A DNA stretch of 64,000 bases from Inonotus obliquus (lineage: Eukaryota; Basidiomycota; Agaricomycetes; Hymenochaetales; Hymenochaetaceae), in assembly GCA_032164295.1 (NCBI GenBank), contig JAJHTX010000002.1, forward strand, positions 1,054,001-1,118,000. The letters run 5' to 3'. The first letter of the stretch is position 1. Each line of letters starts with the position of its first letter. Positions 1 through 12,965 of the stretch are shown one piece after another. The translations under genes and the position numbers were made by a program. The notes under the pieces were generated by a model. It had not been told where the DNA came from. It saw only the letters and a list, made by a program, of their open reading frames with translations, and made no database searches.

Positions 1-1472
1 GGAATGACTTAGAGACTTTTTGAAGTGCCAATTGGTACAATTAGACAGTCTTGAGAGATCTGATAAGAGTGTTTTAGATATCTTGGAAGATCTCTGTTAG
101 TATCCTGGGTCATTCTTGAGTATAGATCAGACCAGTTCACATGAATATTAGCTAGACTGGGCTGCTATTGAACATTTCTGGTTAGTAAGGGTCTGCGCCT
201 GAAGTAAGATATTTATTGTATTGATTGGAGCCCAGCAAGTTGTGGTTCTCTTCAGTGCTTAGTCTCAATTTGAATTGTCTTAAGATGTCTTCTTATAATT
301 TCTTTACATATTTATACACATGTGACATAGTATAAAAAGAATATTATCAGCATCCTACAAGTCTCATCTGATAGTTACTCAACAGATACAATAATTTTCT
401 ATACTAAAATTCAACATTATTTGATCTGACTTGTGTCTTAGAATTATGGTCAAGACAACTGTTACAACTAGAGTGAAACCTATTTTGCTATCTATGTTTC
501 ACTGTTTTAATCTACATGCATTTAGTATGTTTATCTTCTACTTTCTGCTGTTTCAACACTAGCAGTACCTTTAGAGCATTTACTATTATGTTATTGACTT
601 ATCTTACTCCATTACAACTGTTTACATTCTATACTCTCTTACAACTCTGAATAATGTTTTCATACAATACATGCATTATTTATTTTTAGATAGTTTTAAA
701 GCCTGACATCGTACTGAGAGAACTGCTGCTGTTAGTAGTCAGAGACCAGTACTTTACTCTCTGTATCTTAAGAGAGGTTCTCTTGCTGTTGCTACTAGTA
801 TGAGGATGGTGTATAGTCATTAACATCTAAAGGTAAAATAAGTCATTAGTATCATGTTGCTAAGACTGTACAGAGTTGGTGTAGTCTTGTTCTTTGTACA
901 TTTGCTGCTATAACTCCAGCAGAGCCCTGAGAGCCTCTCAATCTCTCTCTGGCTAGTGCTTGTCATACTTATAAAGAAGGAACATCTTATGCTCCAACTT
1001 AGTTATTTTGACTATACCAACCTCTTCCAGACTTAGTTTCTCTGGCTCACTTGATAACATGACAGCTGACAGTACTTTCACCTATATGTCATTGCCAGTG
1101 AACCAAACTTTGTGTGGTAAGTGGAGTATTATCGTATAATATACTGTACCAGCTTATTTTCTATCATACTAATCGATAGTATAGAGTTGGAGAAGTACTA
1201 TGAGTATTGTGTACTTGTACTCATTCTGTTTATCACTTATTTGATAGCAGCTTCTTTCAGTATCCTTTGAAGCTAAGCAAGGCTTGATGTTGTTGGCTAA
1301 GTGATAGTTATATCATCTGAGAGAATGGAAAGAAATTCTTCTCATCTGTGACTGTATGGGAAGGTAAAGAGAATCATTGCTTACTATGCTCAGTAACAAT
1401 CCTACGGATGTTCTACATCAGGCCTAAATCATTGTCAACCAAATTTTACTAAATTCAACTAATATTGACTTA
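1..1472. other. AT-rich non-coding DNA left of composite element A
   Basis: No reading frame of note and no recognisable gene. Positions 28-133 match, in inverted orientation, the DNA just outside the right end of element A (about 12850-12955). The stretch from about 134 to 1472 has no counterpart on the right side. It may be a later insertion of roughly 1.3 kb, or a sign that element A is larger than 1473-12840. Confidence 0.5.
28..133 (+). repeat. Outer inverted repeat, left copy
   Basis: Read against the reverse complement of 12850-12955, this stretch aligns at roughly 80 percent by eye. A well matched core begins ATTGGTACAATTAGA. It lies outside the CAGCTG termini of element A, so the palindrome around A extends beyond the termini I assigned. 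Confidence 0.6.
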
Positions 1473-4085
1473 CAGCTGTTTGCAAAAACATTTGCAGTCA
1501 GCCCTCACATGCTTTTCTTTGACGTACGTCATGCCTTCAGAGGTCAAAAATAGACTAATCAGCCATTTTCTTCATTAATACTGCATGTAAAACTCTGATA
1601 TAAACATGTAAAAAATGTACTCAAAAGCACACTTCTAACAGTGTAAAAATGTCTCAAAAATGTGATGTGTGCATGGCAGAACAAGAAACACAATTGCATC
1701 AAGTATGTACCTCACCTCCTTCTTCAGGCAATGCAAAGCTTGTAACTCACTGAATACTGCATGTGAAAATATGATACAACCACATAAAAAATACACTTAA
1801 AAATGTGCTTCCGTACATGCCACTATCTCACAAATTTGTTGTGCATAGGCCTTAGCAGAAAGGAAACAGTCTTGCAGATATTGGTCATCACAATGCTCCC
1901 CACAGACTGCATCAGTCGTTGCCATCAACTAGATTGTCTGAGTCAACAAAATTGCCTCTATCTGGCATGCATCTGGGCGATAGATTAAGAAACTGTAAAA
2001 GGTTTCATTCATATTTGAATATGATTGTCGTAGTAGCCCTCAATATCGCTGTTCCAAACACCTATATAAAGAATCAATTTTACTTGACAGTTTGCATCAA
2101 GACAGAGACAGTTATATATGGTAGGATGTGCAAGGAATATCATGTAGCTGTATTGCCAGGATAAGTGAAACATACTATAACGTCCGATCTAGAGAACAGG
2201 GTCCGATGACAATCTCCTCTTAGTTTATCTGCTATGAACACAGTCCAGCCTAGCTTGAGAAAGAAAGCCACATTGAGCAGGGTGCTTGCAGTTGGTGAAG
2301 TTCAATGTAATATGTCATTACAAGTATGAAGTTACGAGCCTCTGTAATGCATCCCAAGACATTCCAACATGTCTTTGTCCTGTAGAAGCAGTGAGAATGT
2401 AATGGGATATAGTTTACAACTTTCATACTTGCTGTGGGCAGTTGCCCCCCTTTTCCTCTGAGGATCAGCCTGATCACAAACCCAGCAAGAGTAACTTGCT
2501 ATTTCATGTTAAGTATGCTGCAGTCAATCCCACACCAACTATTGCACAATCAGCTCTGGAAGTACAGACCAAGTTGCTTATAAGGCCAGTTCACTATTTG
2601 TCTCTTTTATGGCTCCGAATCGCATGATAAGTAAACTCAGTGATCCCATCAGATGCTGAGACAGTGAGAATGATTATTGTCAAGAGTATTGATCTCTCCA
2701 ATGTCCAGTGTCCATGAAAACTTGTGAAAGAGGCTGAGGCTGAGAAAATATACTGGTTGGGTACATGCAATAGGGGTGGGGGTAGAAAGACAATCAATTA
2801 GTAAGCAAGACACAGCATGTACATGTACCTCTTAGGACACTTTGCCGCTCTCTCTACTTTACTACTACTATTATCATCATGACTCGCCGCTTAAGGCTTT
2901 CCAACAACCTGAGAGAATGTATTGTAAAGATTCATAAACATGAGATTCGAGTCAGGCAAATTTCAGAATGGACAGGCATTTCAGAATGTACATTGTATGA
3001 TATTATTCAGAAGTACAATTACAAAGGAACTGTTTCAATAGAGGTCCTGAAGAACTGCAGAAGGCCGAGAGTGTTAGATTACATTGACACAGGGGTGAGT
3101 CATCATTCTAAAGAGTCAACTTGCACCCTTTTATACGTGCTGTATAGTTCCTGCTCAGCTCATTGGGATACCGAAATGATGTCTATTTGGATGAACTAAA
3201 GGATATGTTGCAACAGAGATGAGGATGAGATATCTCAGAATCAACCATATATAGGGTATTAATGCATGTAGGCTTCAGGCTGAAGAAGGTGGCTGCTTCA
3301 TGTCAAGCTCAGATAGTGCAGGATATGCTGACACTGCACGTTTCAGATCTCAAAGATGGTGCTAAAATGCAACAAAACTCAACGCATGCGCTATCAGGCT
3401 TGAATGGGATCTCATTACTCATCCGAGCAGCTGGTGTTCGTGGACAAAAGTGCTTGTGATCACTGAACTTTTATCTAAAATCAAGCCTGGGCACTTGAGG
3501 GTAGGTGAGCTTGTCGGAAGCACTTCTTCACAAGAGGAAAGCGGTAAGTCAATCATTTCATTCCTTTAAACTGTCTAATCTGCCTTCCATGTCTTCCACA
3601 TGCAGCTATTCATTGTTACCGGCAATTAGTCTTGATGGGATAGTTGACTGCATTGTTATCAAGAATGCATTCAATGTGAACCTCTTTGTGGAATTTATCG
3701 CTGGTCTGCTGAACAAGATGGATTCATTCTCTGCACCAAGGTCTGTAATCGTAATGGACAACTGCTCAATACACAAGGCTCCTGAGATCCATTAGCTCAT
3801 AGAGTCCAGGTCAGCCTCATTCTTGTTATCTGCTCAATATTGTTCTAATGTATGCATAGGGGCGTCAGACTAGAGTTTCTCCCTCCATACTCACCGAACT
3901 ACAATCTCATTGAGCTTGCCTTCTCACTTATAAAGACAAAACTTTGGAGATATGACCTGCAGATGCAAGGAGACCAATCAATTATTGAGCAACTATATAT
4001 TCAGTCTTATTGTATCACTTCTAGAGACTGTCAGTCATTATTCTGACACTCAGGATATGATGTATGTCATGTTTAAAATAGTATT
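1473..4085 (+). repeat. Element A, left inverted arm
   Basis: Matches 8645-12840 in inverted orientation once the LTR at 9497-11249 is removed. Short frames at 1919-2164, 2250-2477 and 2594-2797 recur as near-identical translations at 12149-12508, 11836-12063 and 11511-11714 on the opposite strand. They mark repeat identity, not genes. The inner end lies in the 3' part of the transposase. Confidence 0.75.
2879..4046 (+). pseudogene. Tc1/mariner-type DD34E transposase, left arm of A, decayed
   Basis: The ATG at 2879 opens an N-terminal helix-turn-helix region (residues 1-70; motif QISEWTGISECTLYDI). A probable GTGAGT...CAG intron follows at about 3092. The catalytic core is visible as LVFVDKSA (first Asp, about 3435), VIVMDNCSIHK (second Asp, about 3745) and NLIELAFSLIK (Glu, about 3920), with 34 residues between second Asp and Glu after removal of a short intron ending TGCATAG|GGG. 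In-frame stops such as CGA to TGA and CAG to TAG break the frame several times, so it cannot make a full transposase. Its twin is in the other arm at 8645-11429. Confidence 0.8.
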
Positions 4086-4491
4086 TTTTTTTGTTTGTTG
4101 ATCAGAATAAGTCATATAATTCTATTGGTACAAAAAGAAATGCATAAGCGACATAGGTCTAGATCTGAATTTACAGGAAAGGAACAAACTACTTTCTCTT
4201 TTTGCTTCCGCTCACTTTCTTGTCTAACATCTTCACTCATGCACTCTTGCCCTTGTTCTTGCCACTCATCAGAGTTTGTAATAGTGATGGGCTTGGCAAT
4301 GCCCCTGAATCTGAATTTGAACCTTCTGTCACGTTAGAATCAAAATCTCCACTCTCTGCACTGTTCAGCACGTTGAATAGATTTCGACTCACAAAGGTAG
4401 TTGTAGACAAGAGATTGTCTGTATTGCTAACATTGAAGGAGCAAAGCTACCAATAGATACACTGACATCCTCGGAAGCCTTCTTATTAAAA

Positions 4492-6185
4492 TCACTGCCT
4501 TCCAGTCTTGGAAAAACCTCGACTGTTCCTTTGTGGGAGAAGCTTTTTCAATGATGGAGCCAATAATCCCTGAGTTTCCTCTGAAATCCTATGCCAAATC
4601 CTCTTTGCAACTTCGAGTGGGTAAAAGATGAAATTGTTCATATCAGCTAGCTGGTGCTTCTTGTATGCTGCAGTAAGCATTGCCATTTTCTGTTTGGCAC
4701 TACTGGTATGAAACCTCGCTTCTCTGTCATGAGCTTCAAAGTTTTGAAGTCTCAGATCGATTCGCTCTATAGCCTGCATTGTCCTCTTGAAACTGTCATG
4801 TGGATGGGTGGAAAGGTTTTCTAGGATCCTAAAGATGTGCGAGCAATCGGTAAGAAAGAACTGTATCAATTTGACATCTACTAGAATTGTAAAAGCCCAT
4901 GACATCAAGTAGTAGATGCTCTCCAATTTAGTGAGTTGCACCTTGCAGTTGCCAACAATTTTGGCTGTCCCTTCCACTTTCTTAATGTAGAATTTATAGT
5001 ATGCCCACACCTTATAAGTGTCTTTGCTGCATTCCGTAAAAAGTTGGAAGCCATTCAAGATGCTACAATCGGTGATAATATCACTGGGCTGCCTATTGTC
5101 CTTAAGATTAATTGACACTACTTCAACGTTATCCACTTCCAAAAGGTTACCAGTAGGATCAATATTGTGCTTGTCGGTAAGTTTTTTCTGATACCCTACT
5201 GCTTTGTCATTGTGCTGATTATCCTCTGCCTGCTCAGCTTGAGACCCTCAACCTCTTTCTTGATTTTGTCCTTAAGTGGTTTCCTGCTATCTTGAAGCAT
5301 AAAAGTCAAAACTTGCCAAAGTTGGTCTCACGTTGGTGAATCCTCTATAGTTGCTGCATAAGATATATGTTCTTGCAATGACTTTGGCTTCACATCGCGC
5401 CATAATTTCACTACTTCCTCCTTCTGCAGCGGCGGTTTTAAATTCAAGTACACAAGTCACTGCTTTCAAAATGTCTCTTCATAGAATCTGCCTGTTGGGA
5501 GGAATGCTTGCTGCAGTAGCTTGATTTCAGTTTCAGCAGCAAACATCATTGACAGGACCACACAGACGTCATTATAAATAGCACGTATAACATCGTTAGA
5601 GAAGTTACAATAGAATATGTAGTCACTTCTGGCAATGTTCTAAAAATACGTTATTTGCACAGTTATCACTTGTCACATGAAACTCACATTTATCAAGACC
5701 ATCTCTTCCAGATTGAGCACACTCTCTGCAAGCTGAATTTCAACAGTATCGTTCCTTGACCTTACTTCGTTCAATTTGTGTCTGGTAGCTGAATCCTCCT
5801 GCTTTCTCTTAAGTTTCTCTAACTTGGCCTGAGTTTCTTTATGTGCCTTCTTCTGGGCATCCAACTTGCTGATTATCTTCACGAGCAGAGGGTCAATGAT
5901 ACTTATTTCCTTCTCCTGGGCTAGGTGTTTTCGAGCATTGTCTGCCTATTCCTTCAGTTTCTTGGTATCATCTGCTGGGAATATATAAGGACCAGATCTA
6001 GGCTAGGAGCAAGGTTGAGACACATACAATCATCGTCATTTGTTGCTATCAGGCTCGGGCATGAGCTTAGGGACTGTGGCTTTCTGGGGACCTTCCTTCC
6101 TGCTGGAAGCGTCTGCTAGGCTGTTGATCAAGCAATTAGATCTGTTGCCATCAACATCGATAACGATCAAACCTGAAGTAGTCAT
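4492..6185 (-). pseudogene. Element A cargo gene 2 (unknown charged coiled-coil protein), decayed
   Basis: I do not recognise this protein. Fragments run on the minus strand from an ATG near 6185 (MTTSGLIVIDVDGN). A Lys/Glu/Gln-rich coiled-coil-like segment follows (5882-5673), then further pieces, then a 216-residue open frame ending at 4492. Stops and frame changes separate the pieces, and some may be introns. Its position and direction equal those of cargo gene 2 in B and C: it points away from the divergent AT-hook gene and toward a transposase arm. Sequence similarity to those copies is not obvious by eye, so orthology is inferred from layout only. Confidence 0.4.
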
Positions 6186-6548
6186 CTTCTCTTCTTCCTG
6201 CTGAGACCAATATGCTATACTGACATTCAACATGCATGTCAATGTCAAGAGGAAGCTCACATACCTATAAAACTGGACAGGATGCTAGAACTAGACTGAT
6301 GTGATAAGTAGCAATGAGAATGGGAATGGGGAACTAGTAGCTTATCAAGGTTCCTGTTCCATCTGTTCTGCCCTGTAGGAAGGTATACCCTGATGTGCCA
6401 GATGCTTGACACGCACGGTACTGTATGTACATGTATATGTACAACCAAACAATCAGTCATTGGTAAACAAGCAAGTACTGTAAGGAGTACGAAAGACGCA
6501 GAAATTTGAGTACGTAAAAGAGCATTCCTAGAGTAGCAAAAATTACCA

Positions 6549-8586
6549 TTGAAACATGAGATAATATTGTCGTGTCATTTTGGAAACCACCTCTGCCATT
6601 CTTTCTTTTTTTTTCACCTTAACATCATAATAACTCCTAGGAGAAGAAAGAATTTGCTAGGACAGGCACCTGTGGCCCGCAGAGGCAGAGTGGTACGAAA
6701 GACGAGGGCAACCGTAAAGCCTAATGCTACAGTAGTAAAGACTAGAGCTACGAAGAGAAAAGGGTCCCGACCTAAAAATCCGCCAAAGTGGGGACACCCT
6801 AAAAAGCCCATTGAAAATACTGAGGAAGAGGTTTAGATAGTTACCCAGCTACAAAAATGCCAGTCTAATAGACATTCACTTTTTTCAGGTTGAACCTCAA
6901 GTTATAGGTACTCGTTGCAATCTTACCCTCATTTATGAAGAGGATGAAGAGCAAGAAGAACCATCATAAGTAGATATTGTAAATATTATTATAGATGTCG
7001 AAGCAGACTCTACTTATTAAGAGGGATCAATCACTTTCTCTAATTTAGAACTCTCTCCTGGTATGTGCAAGCCATTCTAGAGATGTATTTGTATGACTTA
7101 GTAATTTACTAGGTGGCAGAAATGATGTCGTGATGTTCATGCCTGCCTAAGATAGATGCCAACCTGCCAACAATGTATTTAAACAGCACACTCCTTTTAC
7201 AGCTCTAGTTAATAATGGACGTGGTTTACGGAGATTGGTGATCAGCTCATTGGATGCTCTCTACAATGTTTGCAGGAATGTTGCAGAAATCCTTCAATGT
7301 TATTATGCCTCTGTTTTACTTGGTTACACTGCCTCTTGGTTCAAGAAGACCACTGCCCAGAAGGTAACACCACATTAGTTGAAAGAGCTTGATAAAATAG
7401 CGAGAGGTATTGAGGAGTATATCACAGAACAGAAAAAGAAGAAGAAGCCAAATGTTACTTGTGAGATTGTTATTCACAACATAAATGACGAAATAGTGAT
7501 TTTCCCTCTTCTTCGTCAAATTACTGCACATATCTAATATGATAATACATCATCATCCAGGATAGTCCAAAATGTTCCAATGCAGTAAATGCAACTAAGC
7601 TGATCATGACTGCTCCAACTACAAATCAGTAAAAGAAGATGGATCAGGAGGAGATTCTTGGCTCTACTATAAATGAAATCAAGAGAAATCTTGCATGCAA
7701 TGAGCACCCACAGGATGTCTGTCTAGTCTACTATAACGGCAAGCATATACGTTATAATATGACGAATTATGCTGATCATGCTTGACTAATTGTGAGTTCT
7801 GATGTTTAAGATTTTCTACCCAGTAGTATTTTGACGATGACACAGTTGGCTGGTACACCAGGTGTGATGTCCTGAGAGATTCCTGCTCAACTGAAGTTGA
7901 TGAACCGTGTAAAGCCACCAGAGAAGGAAGCAATATGTGCCAACAATAATCAGGACTTTGACAACAAGGTGAGACATGCACAGAGATCATCTGAATTAGG
8001 AAATAATCGGAGATGGTCTGGCTCATTGAGCAGTGACTGTAGTGATGGTGAATCTGAATCTACTCTGAGAGTGAGACGAGAGAGGAGCAGATCACGGAGA
8101 AGTTACTAATGCTCAGAACAGTGTTCACCTAAGTCCTATAGAGATGGTCACAAGCATTGTTGGTACTGCAGTCCTTGCCGCTCGTATGTCAGAAATTGTC
8201 ACCATCGGAAGGTGTGCAGCAATAGTTTGTCCTTGAGAGAGCAGTATGGCTACTGCAGATGATTGCGTACACCCAAAAAGCATAGAAGAACAAGTGCATC
8301 TCCGCTACACAAAATCTGAAACTATCCTCTGGTTGACGTATGGTTGAAGACTTACAAGGATGATAGAGAACGAGGTCGAGACCAGCACAACTATATAGTA
8401 TTTACCGATATGTTGAAGAAGAATGGTTATTCACGGGTTGACCTGGTGCTTGCACAACTGTCAATGTCAGATCTACTTGGCATGACCACACAAGATGGTG
8501 TACAAGTCAGCCATGGACTGGCAGCTTCTGTCCTCCACTTTGCAAAGGACAATGTAGGCAGAATACAAAGAAACGGTAGAATCTAG
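6549..8586 (+). pseudogene. Element A cargo gene 1 (AT-hook-like and SAM-like protein), decayed
   Basis: Fragments on the plus strand. The first (6549-6836) is very basic, with AT-hook-like runs (RRGRVVRKTRA; RKGSRPKNPPKWGHPKKP). Middle pieces at about 7200-7535 and 7900-8110 are charged or Arg/Ser-rich. The last piece (8344-8586) aligns with the C-terminal block of cargo gene 1 in C (30545-30778): DxERGxD, a following NG, then a conserved helix-rich stretch. Residue spacing resembles a SAM domain, which is an inference from pattern only. Stops interrupt the frame at several points (for example near 6834 and 8108). Confidence 0.45.
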
Positions 8587-8644
8587 ACAGGTACAAGTGA
8601 CAAATCAGCTACTATATTACAGGTGCACTAGTAGAAGATACAGA

Positions 8645-11429
8645 ATGGCTGGATTGTAGTTTGAATCCCCAAAGACTCCAGTCTGATGCCCCTATGTATT
8701 CATCAGAACAACATTGGGCAAATAACAAGGATGAGGCTGACCTGGACTCTATGAGCTGACGGATCTCAGGAGCCTTGTATATTGAGCAGTTGTCCATTAC
8801 GATTACAGACCTTGGTGTAGAGAATGGATCTATCTTGTTCAGAAGACCGGCAATAAATTCTACAAAGAGGTTCACATTGAATGCATTCTTGATAACAATG
8901 CAGTCAACCATCTCATCAAGACTGATTGCTGGTAGCAATGAATAGCTGCATGCGGAAGACATGGAAGGCAGATTAGACAGTTTGAAGGAATCAAATGATT
9001 GACTTACTGCTTTCCTCTTGTAAAGAAGTGCTTCCGACAAGCTCACCTACCCTCAAGTGCCCAGGCTTGATTTTAGATAAAAGTTCAGTGATCACAAGCA
9101 CTTTTGTCCATGAACACCAGCTGCTCGGATGAGTAATGAGATCCCATTCAAGCCTGATAGCGCATGCGTTGAGTTTTGTTGCATTTTAGCACCATCTTTG
9201 AGATCTGAAACGTACAGTGTCAGCATATCCTGCACTATCTGAGCTTGACATGAAGCAGCCACCTTCTTCAGCCTGAAGCCTGCACGTCTTAATGCCCTAT
9301 ATATGGTTAATTCTGAGACATCTCATCCTCATCTCTGTTACAACATATCCATTAGTTCATCCAAATAGACGTCATTTCGGTATCCCAATGAGCTGAACAG
9401 GAACTATACAGCACATATAAAAGAGTGCAAGTTGACTCTTCAGAATAATGTCTCACCCCTGTATCGATATAATCTAACACTCTCAGCCTTCTGCGGTAAA
9501 GGGAAATACCAGAGGCTACGATTGATATGGGCTTAATTCTGTGATTCTACCACTTCTTTCAATTAACAATACTTCTGCAATTCTACCGCTTCTTACTTCT
9601 CTTCAGACCATGGTACTTCTGCTGTCCTATCTATGCCTGTGGTTCAGATGAAGTATGAGGCTTTTGCGATTCGACAAGGCTAAGATCAATTGAGAACTGG
9701 TCCTACATGCTTTAAGCCAGACTTCTGCGCTAATACCGAATTACCAATTCTTATGCCCGTCTTCCATCACAGTACCGAACCACCAAGCTTTGATACCAAT
9801 GATACCGATACCGTACCGTCCATCCATCCTGATACCGACATTTAATAGTCCACCATTAGTCAATACCATGCTCTCAACAGCCCATACCGAGAGAAAGGTC
9901 ACAAGCTGCAATCGGTCTGCCCTACGTTGCTGCAAAGAGTTGAATCAAGTGTTGAAGCTCCAAGTCCGATGGTCTGCCTTTCCAAACTGCCATGCATCAA
10001 TACTGACGATACTGGTGTTGATACCGGTGGCCCACTCCAGTACCGAAGTTCATAATGTGTGCTAGGTTAATACCGTGCCCTCAAAGATCTATGTTGAGAG
10101 GAAGGTTGGGAAATGAATCAGATCTGTCATATGCTGCTTTGATCTCAGAGGAGACTATCAATCTGACTCGGAAGTGAAGCCAAGCAATGCCCAGTCAAGC
10201 CAGGCAATGCGTACCAATAGATATCAAGAGGCACGAGCAATCTTATCAATGCCCAGGGACGATCCTAGTGTACTGATTGGTACCGAGCGATAGAGTACTC
10301 CTATGCCAAGATTGGGTTATACCAACATGTCAACATAGGCGCATGCCATCTGATCGCTCGGTAGATGCCCAGACTGATGCCGCACGGATCATAATACTAG
10401 AACAAAGGTAAATCTAGATGATGTGCTTCTCTGGAGAAGAAGACGACAGGGCTATTGTCAGGAGCACCCTTGTGGTAGCTTGAAACATGTTCTTACTTTA
10501 GTGTTGGTTGACGTTGGTACCGCTACTCTACCTTGGTATCATTTATTGTGAGTTTTCATTGGATTCTTATCTTGTCCCGCCCTATTCTTAGCTACCCCCT
10601 GATAAAACTTCTTATTCATTTGTCATCTTATGTTTCTCCTGATTATATTTTTACATTCATTTCGACCGTATGTTCCCCTTCTTGTATCAGAATGTAGTAC
10701 GATTCAACTTGTAAAATTTCTCATTTGGTATCTTGAATAGCTACAGTATTATAGTATTTATAGCCTGCATGTTCTACCATAGCAAACCAGCTAATCTGAG
10801 AAAAGCTTCCAGAGTGAAGATCTGAGTTTTGCTCATCTCGTTCAAGTCCTGGTTTACTCGTCTTGTCTCAGTTGTCAGTATCGATATCAGTAGTTGTCGA
10901 CATCATCCTTCATAGTACTCGCCTCTCGTCTTGTAATACACCTCATCAAGAACTTCTCCTCTGCTCACCTCCTCCTCTGATTCATCCATTCTACCTCGGT
11001 ACTGAACAACAAACAACTCGGTATCAACGGATTCCTCTCGGTATCGACTGTAGCCTGCTATTTTCCTCTCTTGAGTGGTCACCTAGAGCCTCCCTGTATT
11101 CCTCTATCTTGCCAGGCCTTACTACCTCTCTCGACTACCTATCTGTGACAGTACGACTTAGTACCACTACATACCGACCCTCCCAACACACCTAAATCAT
11201 ACCCCCCTCGTCCGGTACTTCTGATACCGGCTGTGTTCTTACACATTCAGCAGTTCTTTAGGACCTCCATTAAAACAGTCCCTTTGTGATTGTACTTCTG
11301 AATGATATCGTACAATGTACGTTCTGAAATGCCCATCCATTCTGAAATCTGCCTGACTCAAATTCCATGTTTATGAATCTTTACAATGCATTCTCTCAGA
11401 TTGTTGGAAAGCCTTAAGCGGTGAGTTAT
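8645..11429 (-). pseudogene. Tc1/mariner-type transposase, right arm of A, split by an LTR
   Basis: Inverted copy of the gene at 2879-4046. The start codon has become ATA (near 11429). The N-terminal part (11429-11250) is separated from the rest (9496-8645) by a solo LTR. The VIVMDNCSIYK segment with the second catalytic Asp is present near 8800. Similarity ends soon after, so the Glu-containing C-terminus is missing. Confidence 0.75.
9497..11249 (+). repeat. Solo LTR of the Ty3/gypsy family, inserted in element A
   Basis: 1753 bp beginning TAAAGGGAAATACC and ending ACACATTCA, flanked by GCGG (9493-9496) and GCAG (11250-11253). Removing it restores the arm sequence seen at 3060-3090, so the flanks are a 4 bp target duplication with one change. 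The ends match the LTRs of the full element at 32689-46121 in its coding orientation, and the interior has the same TACCG/CGGTA-rich texture. Frames inside (for example 9790-10065 and 10863-11195) are not credible genes. Confidence 0.85.
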
Positions 11430-12849
11430 GATAATAATAGCAGTAGTAAAGTAGAGAGAGCGGCAAAGTGTCCTGAGAGGCACGTGTACACACTGTGTCT
11501 TGCTTGCTAATTGATTGTCTTTCTACCCTCACCTCTATTGCATGTACCCAACCAGTGTATTTCCTCAGCCTCGGCCTCTTTCACAAGTTTTCACGGACAC
11601 TGGACATTGGAAAGATCAATACTCTTGACAATAATCATTCTCACTGTCTCAGCATCTGATGGGATCACTGAGTTTACTTATCATGCGATCCGGAGCCATA
11701 AAAGAGACAAATAGTGAACTGGCCTTATAAGCAACTTGGTCTGTACTTCCAGAGTCTCACTGATCGCGCAATGGTTGGTGTGGGATTGACTGCAGCACAC
11801 TTAACATGAAATAGCAAGTTACTCTTGCTGGGTTTGTGATCAGGCTGATCCTCAGAGGAAAAGGGGGGCAACTGCCCACAGCAAGTATAAAAGTTGTAAA
11901 CTATATCCCATTACATTCTCACTGCTTCTACAGGACAAAGACATGTTGGAATGTCTTGGGATGCATTACAGAGGCTCGTAACTTCATACTTGTAATGATA
12001 TATTACATTGAACTTCACCAACTGCAAGCACCCTGCTCAATGTGGCTTTCTTTCTCAAGCTAGGCTGGACCGTATTTATAGCAGATAAACTAAGAGAAGA
12101 TTGTTGTCGGGCTCTGTTCTCTGGATCGGACGTTACAGTATGTTTCACTTATCCTGGCAATATAGCTACATGATATTCCTTGTGCATCCTACCATGTATA
12201 ACTGTCTCTGTCTTGATGCAAACTGTCAAGTAAAATTGATTCTTTATATAGGTGTTTGGAACAGCGATATTGAGGACTACTGCGACAATCATATTCAAAT
12301 ATGAATAAAACCTTTTGCAGTTTCTTAATCCATCACCTAGATGCATGCCAGATAGAGGCAATTTTGTTGACTCAGACAATCTAGTTGATGGCAACGACTG
12401 GTGCAGTCTGTGGGGAGCATTGTGATGACCAATATCTGCAAGACTGTTTCCTTTCTGCTGAGGCCTATGCACAACAAATTTGCGAGATAGTGGCATGTAC
12501 GGAAGCACATTTTTAAGTGTATTTTTTATGTGGTTGTATCATATTTTCACATGCAGTATTTAGTGAGTTACAAGCTTTGCATTGCCTGAAGAAGGAGGTG
12601 AGGTACATACTTGATACAATTGTGTTTCTTGTTCTGCCATGCACACATCACATTTCTGAGACATTTTTACACTGTTAGAAGTGTGCTTTCGAGTACATTT
12701 TTTATGTATTTATATCAGAGTTTTACATGCAGTATTGATGGAGAAAATGGCCAATTAGTCTGTTTTCAACCTCTGAAGGCATGATGTGCATCAAAAAAAA
12801 GTACGTGAGGGCCAACTGCAAATGTTTTTGCAAACAGCTGTTATCTAAT

Positions 12850-12955
12850 TCAATCTACACTAAAAAATAACCCAGGATATTGACAGTGATCTTCAAAGTA
12901 CCTAAAATGCTCTTATCAGACCCCTTAAGACTATCTAATTGTACCAATCAACATC
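12850..12955 (-). repeat. Outer inverted repeat, right copy
   Basis: Reverse complement matches 28-133. It lies between the right end of element A and the left end of element D. Confidence 0.6.
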
Positions 12956-12965
12956 AGGCAACTTA

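Larger units (their letters stand above)
1473..12840. mobile_element. Composite Tc1-like element A with inverted arms and two-gene cargo
   Basis: The ends are inverted copies that begin CAGCTGTTTGCAAAAACATT, each next to a TTA in the flank (1470-1472 and 12841-12843). Tc1/mariner elements normally duplicate TA, and the right side is offset by one base. The arms (about 1473-4085 and 8645-12840) each carry a decayed inward-pointing Tc1 transposase. The centre holds two divergent decayed genes. The right arm is interrupted by a solo LTR (9497-11249). The layout equals that of elements B and C, but the sequence has diverged much further. Confidence 0.7.
8645..12840 (-). repeat. Element A, right inverted arm, carrying an LTR insertion
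   Basis: Inverted copy of 1473-4085. It is split by the LTR at 9497-11249 and its inner end is truncated: similarity to the left arm fades near 8645-8690, before the region encoding the last catalytic glutamate of the transposase. Confidence 0.75.

Noticed and set aside
2250..2797. Short frames repeated at 11511-12063
   Set aside because: They recur because the arms of element A are inverted copies. No start context, no family, and they lie in arm sequence outside the transposase.
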